DNA of 64,000 nucleotides from Hydrogenophaga sp. (GTDB lineage: Bacteria > Pseudomonadota > Gammaproteobacteria > Burkholderiales > Burkholderiaceae_C). Positions 45,130 to 54,563 of the stretch are shown here, piece by piece. Under the pieces are notes generated by a model. The model ran no database searches and had not been told where the DNA came from. It worked only from the letters and a program-made list of their open reading frames with translations. The stretch spans positions 1-64,000 of the forward strand of contig JAABQG010000009.1 of the NCBI GenBank assembly GCA_011391595.1, read 5' to 3'. A program made the translations under genes and the position numbers. Numbering within the stretch: the first letter of the stretch is position 1; each line of letters begins with the position of its first letter.

Positions 45130-46191
45130 GTGGCGCGCCAAGGACTTGATTTATTGACGCAACTCAAGAACGCAACCGTCGATGTTACCCGCTTGCTGCG
45201 CCTCTTTCTGGCACTGTCGCTCTTGTCCACCAGTGGTTGCGCCTGGCTGGATGTGAAGCAGCGTCAATTGATCTACCGTCCCACGACCGGCGTTCCCGCC
45301 AGCTTTGCGGGCCTGCCACCCGGCGACCAGCGCTATTTTCTCGACGTTGCGCAAACAGCCGCCGGAAAGTCTGCACCTCCGCCTGAAAGCGGCAACGGCT
45401 TAAACGAAAGGCCCGATCCGCCCCGTATCGAAATGTGGTGGCTGCCCAACAAGGACCCCGCCGCACCCACCTTGCTGTATTTCCACGGCACTTTTCGCAC
45501 CCTGGTGGCCAACGTTCGCAAGATCGAAGCCCTGCGTGAGGCAGGCTTCTCGGTGCTGGCAGTGGAATACCGGGGCTGGGGCCTGAGCACCCCGATCATC
45601 CCTTCGGAAAAAAGCATTCTCCAGGACGCCGATATGGCCTGGGCCGAACTGCAGAAGCGCGAACCCCGCCCCGGCATGCGCGTCATCTACGGCCACTCCA
45701 TGGGCAGCGGCGTGGCGGTGGATCTGGCCAGCCGCCAGCGCCCGCAGTCCAACTACGGCGGCCTGATCCTGGAGTCCGCGTTCACCAGTTTCCCCGACAT
45801 CGCTCTGGAGGTCGGGCGCGTCGCCTGGTTGCTTGCCCATTTCAGCGGCGAGCGTTTTGCATCGGGCGAGAAGATCGGGCTGGTGGAAAGGCCCTTGCTG
45901 ATGATCCACGGTAACCTCGACAAGACGGTGCCGATGAATCTGGGTGAAAAGCTGTTTGCCGCGGCCAATCCGCCCAAGGCGTGGGTCATGATCGAGGGCG
46001 GCAAGCACAGCGATCTGGACGCGGTCGGACAGGCGCAATACCAGCAGGCCGTTCAGCAGTTCAGGGCCCTGCTGTTGCATCACGCCACCGCACAGTCCCC
46101 GGCGCCCGCGGCAGCAGCCGCAAGCGACACGCCGGCCGCATCAAACGGGCCGGTCAGCGCCGGAGTTGCGGCCCAGGGCGTCGCCCGGTAA
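45130..46191 (+). CDS. alpha/beta hydrolase lipoprotein
   Basis: A 353-residue hydrolase with an N-terminal lipoprotein signal: LLRLFLALSLLSTSGC, lipobox Cys about 37. The core shows TLLYFHGTFR (oxyanion loop), the nucleophile elbow YGHSMGSG, a DxV/N loop (MIHGNLDKTVP) with an acidic residue, and GGKHSDL with the His, an intact triad. The start is a GTG at 45130 after GGACGGAAAA; TTG codons further in are alternatives. The C-terminal 40 residues are Ala/Pro-rich. Substrate unknown. Confidence 0.8.
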   Translation: MARQGLDLLTQLKNATVDVTRLLRLFLALSLLSTSGCAWLDVKQRQLIYRPTTGVPASFAGLPPGDQRYFLDVAQTAAGKSAPPPESGNGLNERPDPPRIEMWWLPNKDPAAPTLLYFHGTFRTLVANVRKIEALREAGFSVLAVEYRGWGLSTPIIPSEKSILQDADMAWAELQKREPRPGMRVIYGHSMGSGVAVDLASRQRPQSNYGGLILESAFTSFPDIALEVGRVAWLLAHFSGERFASGEKIGLVERPLLMIHGNLDKTVPMNLGEKLFAAANPPKAWVMIEGGKHSDLDAVGQAQYQQAVQQFRALLLHHATAQSPAPAAAAASDTPAASNGPVSAGVAAQGVAR

Positions 46192-46246
46192 CTACAATTT
46201 TCATAGCTGCCGGTGACCATTTCACAATGGAAAAAGGCCGATCTGA

Positions 46247-47842
46247 CTATGAAATGGCACGAATCCGCCGCAGCAGGCCGGCCGTGGACGCGTCCAGGCT
46301 ACCCGCATCGCCACTGGCCAGGCGCGGCTCGATGTCTTTGGCCAGTACCTTGCCGAGTTCGACACCCCACTGATCGAAACTGTTGATGCCCCAGAGCGAG
46401 CCGCTGACGAAGACGCGGTGCTCCTGCAACGCGATCAGCGCGCCGAGGCTGGCCGGGGTCAGATCGTCCAGCAGCAGGAAGGTGCTGGGCCGGTTGCCGG
46501 GGAAGTCACGGTGCCCGCCGGCGTCGGCGCTGCCCTGCATCAGTGCCTGCGCCTGCGCCAGCGCATTGGCCAGCAGCATGGGATGGTGCCCGGGCAGGTC
46601 GTGTCGGGCCTTCGCCACGGCGATGAATTCGACCGGCACGATATCCGTGCCCTGGTGCAGCATCTGGAAATACGCGTGTTGCCCGTTGGTGCCCGGCTCG
46701 CCCCACAGCACCGGTGACGTGCCATGGGTCAGCGCCTGACCGGCCAGGTCCACGCGCTTGCCGTTGCTCTCCATCTCCAGTTGTTGCAGATAGGCCGGAA
46801 AGCGGCGCAAAGCACTGTGGTACGGGGCGATGCAACGGCTGGTGAACCCAAGGAAGTTGCGGTACCAGACGTCCAGCAGGCCCAGGTGCACCGGCAGGTT
46901 CGATTTGAGTGGCGCGCTGCGGAAATGCGCGTCCATGGCGTGGGCGCCCGCCAGGAATTCACGGAAACCTTCAGCGCCGATGGCGATGGCCAGCGGCAGG
47001 CCGATGGCCGACCACACTGAATAGCGCCCACCGACCCAGTCCCAGAAACCGAGCGTGGTGGTGATGCCGAAAGCCCGGGCCGCCGCCACGTTCGTCGTCA
47101 GGCCAATGAAATGCCGCGCGATGTCTGCTGCGGCGCCTCCATTCGCCTCGAACCAGCGCTTCGCCGACAGCGCGTTGGTCATGGTCTCGATCGTGGTGAA
47201 GGTCTTGGAGGCGATCAGGAATACCGTGCTTCGCGGCTGCAGGCGCTTCAGACAGGCCGCGAGTTCATGGCCGTCCACGTTGCTGACGAAATGCAGGCTT
47301 TTGCCTGAATTGGCGAACGCATCGAGCGCCAGCACCGCCATCTGCGGCCCGAGGTCCGAGCCGCCGATGCCGATGTTCACCACGTCGGTGATGGCGGGGT
47401 CGGCGCGCAGAACCTCGGCAAGGTCCAGCATCGCATCCAGCGTGGCATGGACCTCCGCGCGTTCGCTGGCCAGCGGGTCCGCGCCAGCCTCACCCGAAAT
47501 CCCGCGCGGCGCGCGCAACAGGGTATGCAGCACGGCCCGGCCTTCGGTGGTGTTGATGGCCTCGCCCGCGAACATCGCATCGCGGTGGGCCTCGACGCGG
47601 CACTCGCGCGCGAGTTGCAGCAGGATTTGCTGCGTCGCCGCGTCGATCCGGTTCTTGGAGAGGTCGGCAAAGACATGCGGCGCCGTCTGGCTGAAAAACT
47701 CGAAACGCGCGGCGTCTTCGGTGAAGGCCTGGCGCAGGTCAAAGGCGCGGCCACTCTGCTGGTAGCAGGTGTCGAGCTGGCGCCAGGCGGGTGTCAGGTC
47801 GCAACGGGGGCGGTTCATCCAGTTGGGGAGGTTGGCGGTCAT
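46247..47842 (-). CDS. pgi: glucose-6-phosphate isomerase
   Basis: Interconverts glucose-6-phosphate and fructose-6-phosphate. The 531 residues contain GIGGSDLGPQMAVLAL, SKTFTTIETMTNA, the catalytic Glu region and FDQWGVELGKVLA near the C terminus, all conserved. It starts 10 bases after the stop of the ABC ATPase gene on the same strand, so it is probably read from the transporter operon. Confidence 0.97.
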   Translation of the reverse strand: MTANLPNWMNRPRCDLTPAWRQLDTCYQQSGRAFDLRQAFTEDAARFEFFSQTAPHVFADLSKNRIDAATQQILLQLARECRVEAHRDAMFAGEAINTTEGRAVLHTLLRAPRGISGEAGADPLASERAEVHATLDAMLDLAEVLRADPAITDVVNIGIGGSDLGPQMAVLALDAFANSGKSLHFVSNVDGHELAACLKRLQPRSTVFLIASKTFTTIETMTNALSAKRWFEANGGAAADIARHFIGLTTNVAAARAFGITTTLGFWDWVGGRYSVWSAIGLPLAIAIGAEGFREFLAGAHAMDAHFRSAPLKSNLPVHLGLLDVWYRNFLGFTSRCIAPYHSALRRFPAYLQQLEMESNGKRVDLAGQALTHGTSPVLWGEPGTNGQHAYFQMLHQGTDIVPVEFIAVAKARHDLPGHHPMLLANALAQAQALMQGSADAGGHRDFPGNRPSTFLLLDDLTPASLGALIALQEHRVFVSGSLWGINSFDQWGVELGKVLAKDIEPRLASGDAGSLDASTAGLLRRIRAIS

Positions 47843-47852
47843 GCCGCCATTA

Positions 47853-48914
47853 TCAATCGGCGCGGACCACCGACACGCCGTGATCGGCCAGCGAAAGCCC
47901 CACCTCGGCGCCCAAGGCCAGCACGTCGGTCAAATCGGGCGACACCACGAAGATGTTGCCCAGCACGGTCTCGAAGGTGTACTCGAAGAAACTGCCCAGA
48001 TAGGCAGATTTGAGCAGCTTGCCCGCGATGCCGGCCGCGCGCTCAGCGCCAGCGCGGTGAATGCGCCAGGCCTCCGGGCGCACGGCCACCTTGACGGCGC
48101 CCGCGGACACCGACTGCCGTGGGGTGAGGGTCAAGGGTCCGAGCTGCACCTGCCCGTCCACACCCGCCACGCCCGGGAACAGCATCGCCTCACCCATGAA
48201 GCCGGCGACAAATTCGCTCTGCGGGAACTCGTACATTTCCTGCGGGGAGCCACGCTGGGCGATATGCCCGTCCACGCTCATCACGATGATCTGGTCGCTC
48301 ACGGCCAGGGCTTCGCTCTGGTCATGGGTGACGTAGGCCACGGTGAGCTTCAGGCGCTGCTGAAGGCTGCGGATTTCCTCGCGCATTTCGCGGCGCAGGC
48401 GGGCATCGAGGTTGCTCAGCGGCTCGTCGAACAGCAGCACCGCCGGCTCCAGCACCAGGGCGCGCGCCAGCGCCACGCGCTGCTGCTGGCCGCCGGAAAG
48501 CTCGCTGGGCAGGCGGTCGTCGTAGCCGACCAGGCCGACGTTCTTCAGCGCGTCGCTGACGCGCGCGCGGGCGGCCTCTTTCGCCACCCCGGACATCTTC
48601 AGCCCGTACATCACGTTTTCCTGCACGTTCATGTGCGGGAACAGGGCGTAGCTCTGGAACATCATGCTGACGTTGCGGTCTGCCGGGCCCAGCGTGGTCA
48701 CGTCCTTGCCGTCCATGATGATCTGGCCGCCGGTGGGCATCTCCAGCCCGGCGACCATGCGCAGCACCGTGGTCTTGCCGCAGCCCGAGGGGCCCAGGAG
48801 GGTGGTGAGCGTGCCCTTGGGCACCTCGAAACTGACCCCGTTGACCACCAGCGGCGCCGAGGCCTGCAGGCCGTAACGCTTGGAGATGTTTTTGAACTCG
48901 ACGCCGTGATGCAT
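47853..48914 (-). CDS. ABC transporter ATP-binding protein, FbpC/AfuC-like
   Basis: A 353-residue nucleotide-binding subunit. Walker A is GPSGCGKTT, the ABC signature LSGGQQQRVALARAL and Walker B VLLFDEPLSNLDARLR are intact, and a C-terminal TOBE-like regulatory domain follows. It energises the adjacent permease and binding protein (COG3842 type). The three genes lie together on the minus strand, with pgi directly downstream. Confidence 0.92.
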   Translation of the reverse strand: MHHGVEFKNISKRYGLQASAPLVVNGVSFEVPKGTLTTLLGPSGCGKTTVLRMVAGLEMPTGGQIIMDGKDVTTLGPADRNVSMMFQSYALFPHMNVQENVMYGLKMSGVAKEAARARVSDALKNVGLVGYDDRLPSELSGGQQQRVALARALVLEPAVLLFDEPLSNLDARLRREMREEIRSLQQRLKLTVAYVTHDQSEALAVSDQIIVMSVDGHIAQRGSPQEMYEFPQSEFVAGFMGEAMLFPGVAGVDGQVQLGPLTLTPRQSVSAGAVKVAVRPEAWRIHRAGAERAAGIAGKLLKSAYLGSFFEYTFETVLGNIFVVSPDLTDVLALGAEVGLSLADHGVSVVRAD

Positions 48915-48935
48915 GGTGTTTCCGCTATGAGGGGT

Positions 48936-51146
48936 TCAGATCGCGGGCACGGCCACTGCGGCAGCGCCGGTCTTGCGCCGGCCGAGCTTGCGCTCGCCCA
49001 CCAGGCACTGGATCAGCGCAATTGCCAGCGACATCAGCACGATCAGCACCGTGCAGTAGGCCAGCGCCACACCGTAGTCGCCGTTGCCGACGCGCCCGAT
49101 GATGTAGGTGGTGGCCAGCTCGTTCTCGGCCGTCACCAGGAAGATCACGGCGCTGACGGTGGTCATGGCACGCACGAAGCTGTACATCAGCGCCGCCACC
49201 AGCGCCGGCTTCAGCAGCGGCAGCACGACGTTGAACAGGGTCTGCGCGGTGGAGGCGCGCAGCATCAGCGAGGCCTCGTCCAGTGACTTGTCAAGCTGGC
49301 GGAAGGCCGCGGTGCCGGCGCGCACCCCGACCGGCAGGTTGCGGAACATGAAGCACAGCATGATGATGAGCCCGGTGCCGGTCAGCTCCACCGGCGGCAC
49401 GTTGAAGGCCAGGATGTAGCTCACGCCCAGCACGGTGCCCGGAATCGCGAACGCCAGCAGCGCCACGAACTCGAACATGCCCCGACCATGGAACTCGGTG
49501 CGCGCCAGCAGCCAGGCGATCAAGAGGCCGGTGGCGGCGGTGACCGGTGCCGACAAGCCAGCCAGCTTGACCGTGGTGAAGAGCGAGTTCCAGGCGGTGC
49601 CGGCCCAGACCAGTCCGAACTGGCCCCACTCCAGCGCGAAGGCGGTCTTGAAGTGGTTCAAGGTGAGGGTGTAGTCGCGCCCCCAGGTCTGCACGAAGCC
49701 GCCGGCAAACGCGAACAGGTAGACCACCACGGTGAAGGCCAGCCATGGGTAGACCACGGCGTTCAGCGTGCGGCGCACACCATCGGGCAGCGCCATGGGA
49801 ATGCCCGCGTCGCCCTTGCCGCTGACCGTGGTGTAGTTCTGCTTGCCGAGCAAGCCGCGCTGCAGGGCAAAGATGCCCAATGCGAACAGCGTGAGGATCC
49901 AGGCCAGCGAGGCGGCGCGCCCCTGGTCGTACTGGGCACCGACGATCGCAAAGAAGATGTCAGTGGACAGCACGGAGAATTGCCCGCCCACCACGATCGG
50001 ATTGCCGAAGTCCGCCATGCTCTCGATGAAGCCGACCAGAAAGGCATTGGCCAGGCCGGGCTTGAGCAGGGGCAAGGTGATGGTGAAGAAGGTGCGGCGA
50101 CGGTCGGCGCGCAGCGTCTGCGCCGCCTCCTCCAGGCTGGGTGCCACGCCCTGCACCACACCGCGCATGATCATGAAGGCGATCGGCGTGAAGGCGAACA
50201 TCTGGGCGATCCAGATGCCCAGCACCCCGTAGAACCAGCGCGTGGGCGGGATGCCGAAGGCGTATTCGAGGAACTGGTTGACCACGCCCGCGCGGCCGAA
50301 CAGCAGGATCAGGCCCAGACCCACGACGAACGGCGGCGTGATGATCGGCAGCAAGGCCACCACGCGCAGCGGCGTCTGCACCCGCGCGCTGGCGCTGCGC
50401 TCGGCCATCAGCGCCATCATGGTGCCCAGCACCGTGGTGCCGGTGGCGGTGCAAAGGGCCAGGAACAGCGTGTTCCAGGCCACGCCACAGCGCAGGCCGC
50501 CGGCCAGGCAGTTCAGCCCCCAGACCCGCTCGTTGCCGATGCGCTCCTGCAGCGCCAGCAAGGACCACTGGCCTTGCTCGTTCAGGAAGGCGCCGTGCAG
50601 CGCCTTGACGACCGGAAACGCGATGAACATCAGCAGCAGCACCGAGCAGCCCACCACGGCCGAGGCCACGAACAGGTCGCCCTTGAAGAAGCCCAGCCGC
50701 GCCACGCCGAAGGCCGCGATCATCACCAGCGCCAGCAAGGCCACGAAGGCGCCGATACCGATGCCGAACTGGTTCAGCGCCAGTTCGCCGAACCCGCTGT
50801 TGAGGATCTCGAACGACCAGCCCCTGGCGCCGATCATGAAGCCGCTGGCCAGCAGGCCGCCGAAGCCCAGCACCCCGCCGGCCAGGAACCAGCGCCCCTG
50901 CGCCTTGCCCGGTGGCACGACCAGGCCAATGGCCGCCACAACCAGCCCCAGCACGCCCAGGAGCAGCCAGACGCGCCCGTGCGCAAGCATCTGCACCAGA
51001 CCGCTGGCCGTCTCGGGCCCACCCAGGACCTGGGTCAACACGCTGTACCAGGCGGTGTCCTGGATCGCGTACCAGGGCAGGATCAGGTAGGCCAGCAGCC
51101 CGGCGAAGAGCCAGAGCCGGACGGGACGGTCAGGGTGCCGGCTCAT
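48936..51146 (-). CDS. ABC transporter permease, fused two-domain FbpB/AfuB-like
   Basis: A 736-residue permease with two homologous binding-protein-dependent transport domains, each containing an EAA-like loop (SLEEAAQTLRADRRRTFFTITLPLLKPGL in the first, KSLDEASLMLRASTAQTLFNVVLPLLKPAL in the second). About a dozen or more membrane spans are visible, with an N-terminal block of extra spans before the first domain, giving a length closer to AfuB (about 690) than to FbpB (about 510). It lies between the ATPase and binding protein genes. Confidence 0.9.
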   Translation of the reverse strand: MSRHPDRPVRLWLFAGLLAYLILPWYAIQDTAWYSVLTQVLGGPETASGLVQMLAHGRVWLLLGVLGLVVAAIGLVVPPGKAQGRWFLAGGVLGFGGLLASGFMIGARGWSFEILNSGFGELALNQFGIGIGAFVALLALVMIAAFGVARLGFFKGDLFVASAVVGCSVLLLMFIAFPVVKALHGAFLNEQGQWSLLALQERIGNERVWGLNCLAGGLRCGVAWNTLFLALCTATGTTVLGTMMALMAERSASARVQTPLRVVALLPIITPPFVVGLGLILLFGRAGVVNQFLEYAFGIPPTRWFYGVLGIWIAQMFAFTPIAFMIMRGVVQGVAPSLEEAAQTLRADRRRTFFTITLPLLKPGLANAFLVGFIESMADFGNPIVVGGQFSVLSTDIFFAIVGAQYDQGRAASLAWILTLFALGIFALQRGLLGKQNYTTVSGKGDAGIPMALPDGVRRTLNAVVYPWLAFTVVVYLFAFAGGFVQTWGRDYTLTLNHFKTAFALEWGQFGLVWAGTAWNSLFTTVKLAGLSAPVTAATGLLIAWLLARTEFHGRGMFEFVALLAFAIPGTVLGVSYILAFNVPPVELTGTGLIIMLCFMFRNLPVGVRAGTAAFRQLDKSLDEASLMLRASTAQTLFNVVLPLLKPALVAALMYSFVRAMTTVSAVIFLVTAENELATTYIIGRVGNGDYGVALAYCTVLIVLMSLAIALIQCLVGERKLGRRKTGAAAVAVPAI

Positions 51147-51202
51147 GGACGCTCAAAGATGAGGTCACGCACGAGAATCAGCCTCGATTCAGGGAAGCGG
51201 GC

Positions 51203-52216
51203 CTAGCGCGGCAGCGAATTGATTTCCTTTTCCCACTTCGCGATCAGGCGACGGCGCTCGGCGCTGGAGCCGTACTTGGCGTAGTCGTAGTTGATCAGCT
51301 TGATCTTCTTCGGATCGGGCATGCGCGGGTCGATCGCCGTGGTCGAGTTGCTGGGCAGCTGGAACTGCTTGGCCGCCACGCCGAACTGCTGCGCCCCGGG
51401 GGTGAGTGCCCATTCGTAGAACTTCTTCGCCTGCTCCAGGTTGCGCGCACCCTTGATGATGCTCATGGAGCCGATTTCGGCGCCGGTGCCCTCGGAAGGG
51501 GTGGCGGAGCCGACCGGAAAGCCCTGGATGGCCTCGGTCGTGACGTCGTGCACGAAGCTGATCGATACCATGGTCTCACCCCGCGCCGCGGCCTTGATGG
51601 GCGCGGTGCCGCTGCGGGTGTAGGTGCTGACGTTCTTGTGCAGCGACTTGAGGTAGTCGAAGGCCTTGTCCTCGCCCATGATCTGCACCAGCGTGGCAAT
51701 CACCGTGTACGCCGTGCCGCTGGAGGCGGGGTTGGCCATCTGCACCTCGCCCTTGTACTCGGGCTTCAGCAGGTCGGCCCAGGACTTGGGCGCCTGTGCT
51801 TTCTTCTTGGCCAGCAGTTCCGTGTTGAAGCCGAAGCCCACGGGGCCGAGGTACACCCCCACGGTGCGGTATTTCGCGTCCTCGGCCTGCTTGCGCGCCC
51901 ATGGGTAGAGCTGCGGCAGCAGCGGAGACTTGTACTCCAGCGTCAGGCCCTGCTCCGCCGCCTGCAGGTGCGGGTCGCCGGTGCCGCCAAACCAGATGTC
52001 GGTCTTGGGGTTGTCCTTCTCGGCAATGAGCTGGGCCAGTGCTTCACCCGAACCCTTGAGCGACATGTTGACCTTGGTGCCGGTGGTGCGCGAATACACG
52101 GTGGCCATCATGTTGCACCAGTCGGCCTGAACCGAGCAGATGATGTTGACCTGCCCTTGCGCGGCTGCGCCCAGGGATGCGGCCAGGGTGGCCGCCAACA
52201 GAATTGCTTTTTTCAT
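51203..52216 (-). CDS. periplasmic substrate-binding protein, AfuA/FbpA-like (COG1840)
   Basis: A 337-residue binding protein. The start at 52216 (MKKAILLAATLAASLGAAAQ) gives a clean signal peptide; the upstream frame to 52402 has none. The mature protein contains QADWCNMMATVYSRTTGTKVNM, KTDIWFGGTGDPHLQAAEQGL, GPVGFGFNTELLAKKK and SWADLLKPEYKGEV, the COG1840 pattern for ferric iron, sugar phosphate or related ligands. Tyrosine pairs typical of true iron binders are not obvious. The ligand is inferred, not shown. Confidence 0.88.
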   Translation of the reverse strand: MKKAILLAATLAASLGAAAQGQVNIICSVQADWCNMMATVYSRTTGTKVNMSLKGSGEALAQLIAEKDNPKTDIWFGGTGDPHLQAAEQGLTLEYKSPLLPQLYPWARKQAEDAKYRTVGVYLGPVGFGFNTELLAKKKAQAPKSWADLLKPEYKGEVQMANPASSGTAYTVIATLVQIMGEDKAFDYLKSLHKNVSTYTRSGTAPIKAAARGETMVSISFVHDVTTEAIQGFPVGSATPSEGTGAEIGSMSIIKGARNLEQAKKFYEWALTPGAQQFGVAAKQFQLPSNSTTAIDPRMPDPKKIKLINYDYAKYGSSAERRRLIAKWEKEINSLPR

Positions 52217-52497
52217 GATTTGTTCCGGGAGTGATCGCTGCCCCGTCAGTTTCGCGGTTTGGACAGCCTTGGAATGATAGGGCAAACGCGCACGGCAACC
52301 GGCCCCTGAAAAACCCACCGGGTCCCGAATGGCGCACACGTGAGGCCTCGGGCGGCATCTCGCAAAGGTCCAGGGCCGCTCATCAGCTCGTTTTTCGAGC
52401 AAAACAAGGCCTGCCCCAGCGCCAAACGGCCATGAGGCGCTACGCTATCGATAGCATCTCAGGTCGGGTCTGGCGAGCGGTTTGCGCGCGGGGGCGC

Positions 52498-53508
52498 TCA
52501 GATCCGGCCTTCTTCGACCGCGTGGCAGGCAATCTTCACGCCGCCGATTTCCAGCAGGGCCGGCCGCTGGGCCTTGCAGCGCTCGTTGACATGCGGACAG
52601 CGCGGGTGGAAGGTGCACCCGGTCGGCGGGTTCAAGGGGTTGGGCACCTCGCCCTGCACCGGCGTGCGCGCGCGGCCGGTGTCGTGCATTTTCGGGATCG
52701 CATCGAGCAGCATGCGCGTGTAGGGGTGGCGCGGGCTGTCGAACAGCGTGTGCTTGTCGGCCAGTTCCACCAGCCGCCCGAGGTACATCACGCCGACCTG
52801 GTCACTCACATGGCGCACCACGGCCAGGTTGTGCGAGATGAAGAGGTAGGTCAGGCCACGCTCGCGCTGCAGGTCTTTCATGATGTTGAGCACCTGCGCC
52901 TGCACCGACACATCCAGCGCCGAGGTCGGCTCGTCGCACACCAGGAACTCGGGCTCGGTGGCCAGGGCCCGGGCGATCGAGATGCGCTGGCGCTGCCCAC
53001 CGGAGAACTGGTGCGGGTACTTCACCATGTCCAGCGGCGACAGGCCCACGGACTTGAGCAGATCGCCCACCTTGGCCTTGAGCTGATCCTTGTCGGTGAT
53101 CAGCCCGTGCTCGATCAGCGGCTCGCCCACGATGTCTTCCACGATCCAGCGTGGATTCAGGCTGGCATAAGGGTCCTGGAAGATCATCTGGATACGGCTG
53201 CGCAGCTTGAGACCGTCGGCGGTCCTGAAGATGCCGTGTGCGTCCAGACCATCAAACTGGAAGTCGCCACGCGTGGGCGCGTACAGCCCCACCAGCAGAC
53301 GCGCCACGGTGCTCTTGCCACAGCCGGATTCTCCGACCAAGGCCAGGGTCTTGCCTTTTTCAATCTCGAAACTCACGCCATCGACCGCCGCCAAAAACTG
53401 GCGCGGCTTGCGCTCCAGCACCCGGTTGAGCCAAGGCGGCGAGACATCGAACGACATGGCCAGGTCACGCGCCTGCACCAGGGGCGGCTTCAACGGTATC
53501 GCGCTCAC
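52498..53508 (-). CDS. dppF: dipeptide/oligopeptide ABC ATPase (DppF-like)
   Basis: A 336-residue ATPase of the peptide/nickel family. Walker A is GESGCGKST, the signature FSGGQRQRISIARAL, Walker B FLVCDEPTSALD, and the C-terminal zinc-like CTFHPRCPHVNERC motif are present. It is the last gene of a peptide-uptake operon, downstream of dppD. Confidence 0.93.
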   Translation of the reverse strand: MSAIPLKPPLVQARDLAMSFDVSPPWLNRVLERKPRQFLAAVDGVSFEIEKGKTLALVGESGCGKSTVARLLVGLYAPTRGDFQFDGLDAHGIFRTADGLKLRSRIQMIFQDPYASLNPRWIVEDIVGEPLIEHGLITDKDQLKAKVGDLLKSVGLSPLDMVKYPHQFSGGQRQRISIARALATEPEFLVCDEPTSALDVSVQAQVLNIMKDLQRERGLTYLFISHNLAVVRHVSDQVGVMYLGRLVELADKHTLFDSPRHPYTRMLLDAIPKMHDTGRARTPVQGEVPNPLNPPTGCTFHPRCPHVNERCKAQRPALLEIGGVKIACHAVEEGRI

Positions 53509-53566
53509 TGGATAACCTCCATGCTGCGCACTGCGGTGCTATTCGCCTTGGGAGCGGCCCGGCGGC

Positions 53567-54547
53567 TCATGCTGCGGCTCCCGTTTGACCCTTGTCATGC
53601 AGCCAGCAGGCGGCCCGCGTGGCGCCCGCCGCCAACAGCCCCGGGCGCTCTCTGCGGCAGCGCTCGAAAACCTGCGGACAGCGCGGGTTGTAGGCGCAGC
53701 CCGCGGGAATGGCGTTCAGTCGCGGCATCGCGCCGTCAATCTGGTTCAAGCGTTCGCGGTCCTGGGTCATGTCGGGGATGGCGGCCATCAGGCCTGCCGT
53801 GTAGGGATGGGCGGGCACATTGATGACTTCGTGCACCGGGCCGATCTCGGCAATGCGCCCGGCGTACATCACGGCCACGCGGTCACAGGTTTCAGCAATG
53901 ACACCCATGTCGTGGGTGATCAGCATGACCGCGGCGCCGTGCTGGGCGCAGACCTTCTTGAGCAAACCGATGATCTGGGCCTGCACCGACACGTCCAAGG
54001 CGGTGGTGGGCTCATCGGCCACGATCAGTTTGGGTTCGGCGGCCAGCGCCAGGGCGATCACCACGCGCTGGCGCATGCCACCCGAGAACTGGTGGGGATA
54101 GTGGTCGATGCGTTGCTCGGGCGCGGAAATCCCGGTGTCCTGCAGCAAGCTGACCGCTCGCGCGCGCGCCTCGGCCGCGCTCACCGGCAAGTGAGCCAGA
54201 ATGGTTTCCACCAGTTGCTGACCCACCGTGTAGAGGGGGTTCAGCGAGGTCAGCGGATCCTGAAAGATGGCGCCGATCTTGCGGCCCCGGATGTGGCGCA
54301 TCGCCGCATGATCGAGGTTGTCGATACGCTGGCCTTCGAGCAGGATCTGCCCGCTGGCCACGCGGCCGGGCGGCTCCAGCAGGCCGATGATGGCCGCGCC
54401 GGTCAGGGACTTGCCCGCGCCGGACTCCCCCACGACACCGAGGATCTCTCCCGGTGCGATATCAAATGAAATGTCGTCGAGCGCGCGCAGCGTGCCGCGT
54501 CGGCCCGGGAATTCGACTACCAGATTTTTGACCTGCAAGAGACTCAT
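53567..54547 (-). CDS. dppD: dipeptide/oligopeptide ABC ATPase (DppD-like)
   Basis: A 326-residue ATPase. Walker A GESGAGKSLTG, signature FSGGMRQRVVIALAL, Walker B LIVADEPTTALD, and the terminal CAYNPRCPQVFERC cysteine motif are intact. It pairs with DppF beneath the DppB/DppC permeases. It lies 16 bases downstream of dppC. Confidence 0.94.
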   Translation of the reverse strand: MSLLQVKNLVVEFPGRRGTLRALDDISFDIAPGEILGVVGESGAGKSLTGAAIIGLLEPPGRVASGQILLEGQRIDNLDHAAMRHIRGRKIGAIFQDPLTSLNPLYTVGQQLVETILAHLPVSAAEARARAVSLLQDTGISAPEQRIDHYPHQFSGGMRQRVVIALALAAEPKLIVADEPTTALDVSVQAQIIGLLKKVCAQHGAAVMLITHDMGVIAETCDRVAVMYAGRIAEIGPVHEVINVPAHPYTAGLMAAIPDMTQDRERLNQIDGAMPRLNAIPAGCAYNPRCPQVFERCRRERPGLLAAGATRAACWLHDKGQTGAAA

Positions 54548-54563
54548 CGTGTTGGGACCGTGG

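Noticed and set aside
47769..49286. 505-codon plus-strand frame
   Set aside because: Antisense to pgi and the ABC ATPase, His/Gln/Gly-rich shadow.
52444..52455. Perfect 12-base palindrome GCTATCGATAGC upstream of the COG1840 binding protein
   Set aside because: It is symmetrical but isolated about 230 bases upstream of the start, with no second copy; too little to call an operator.
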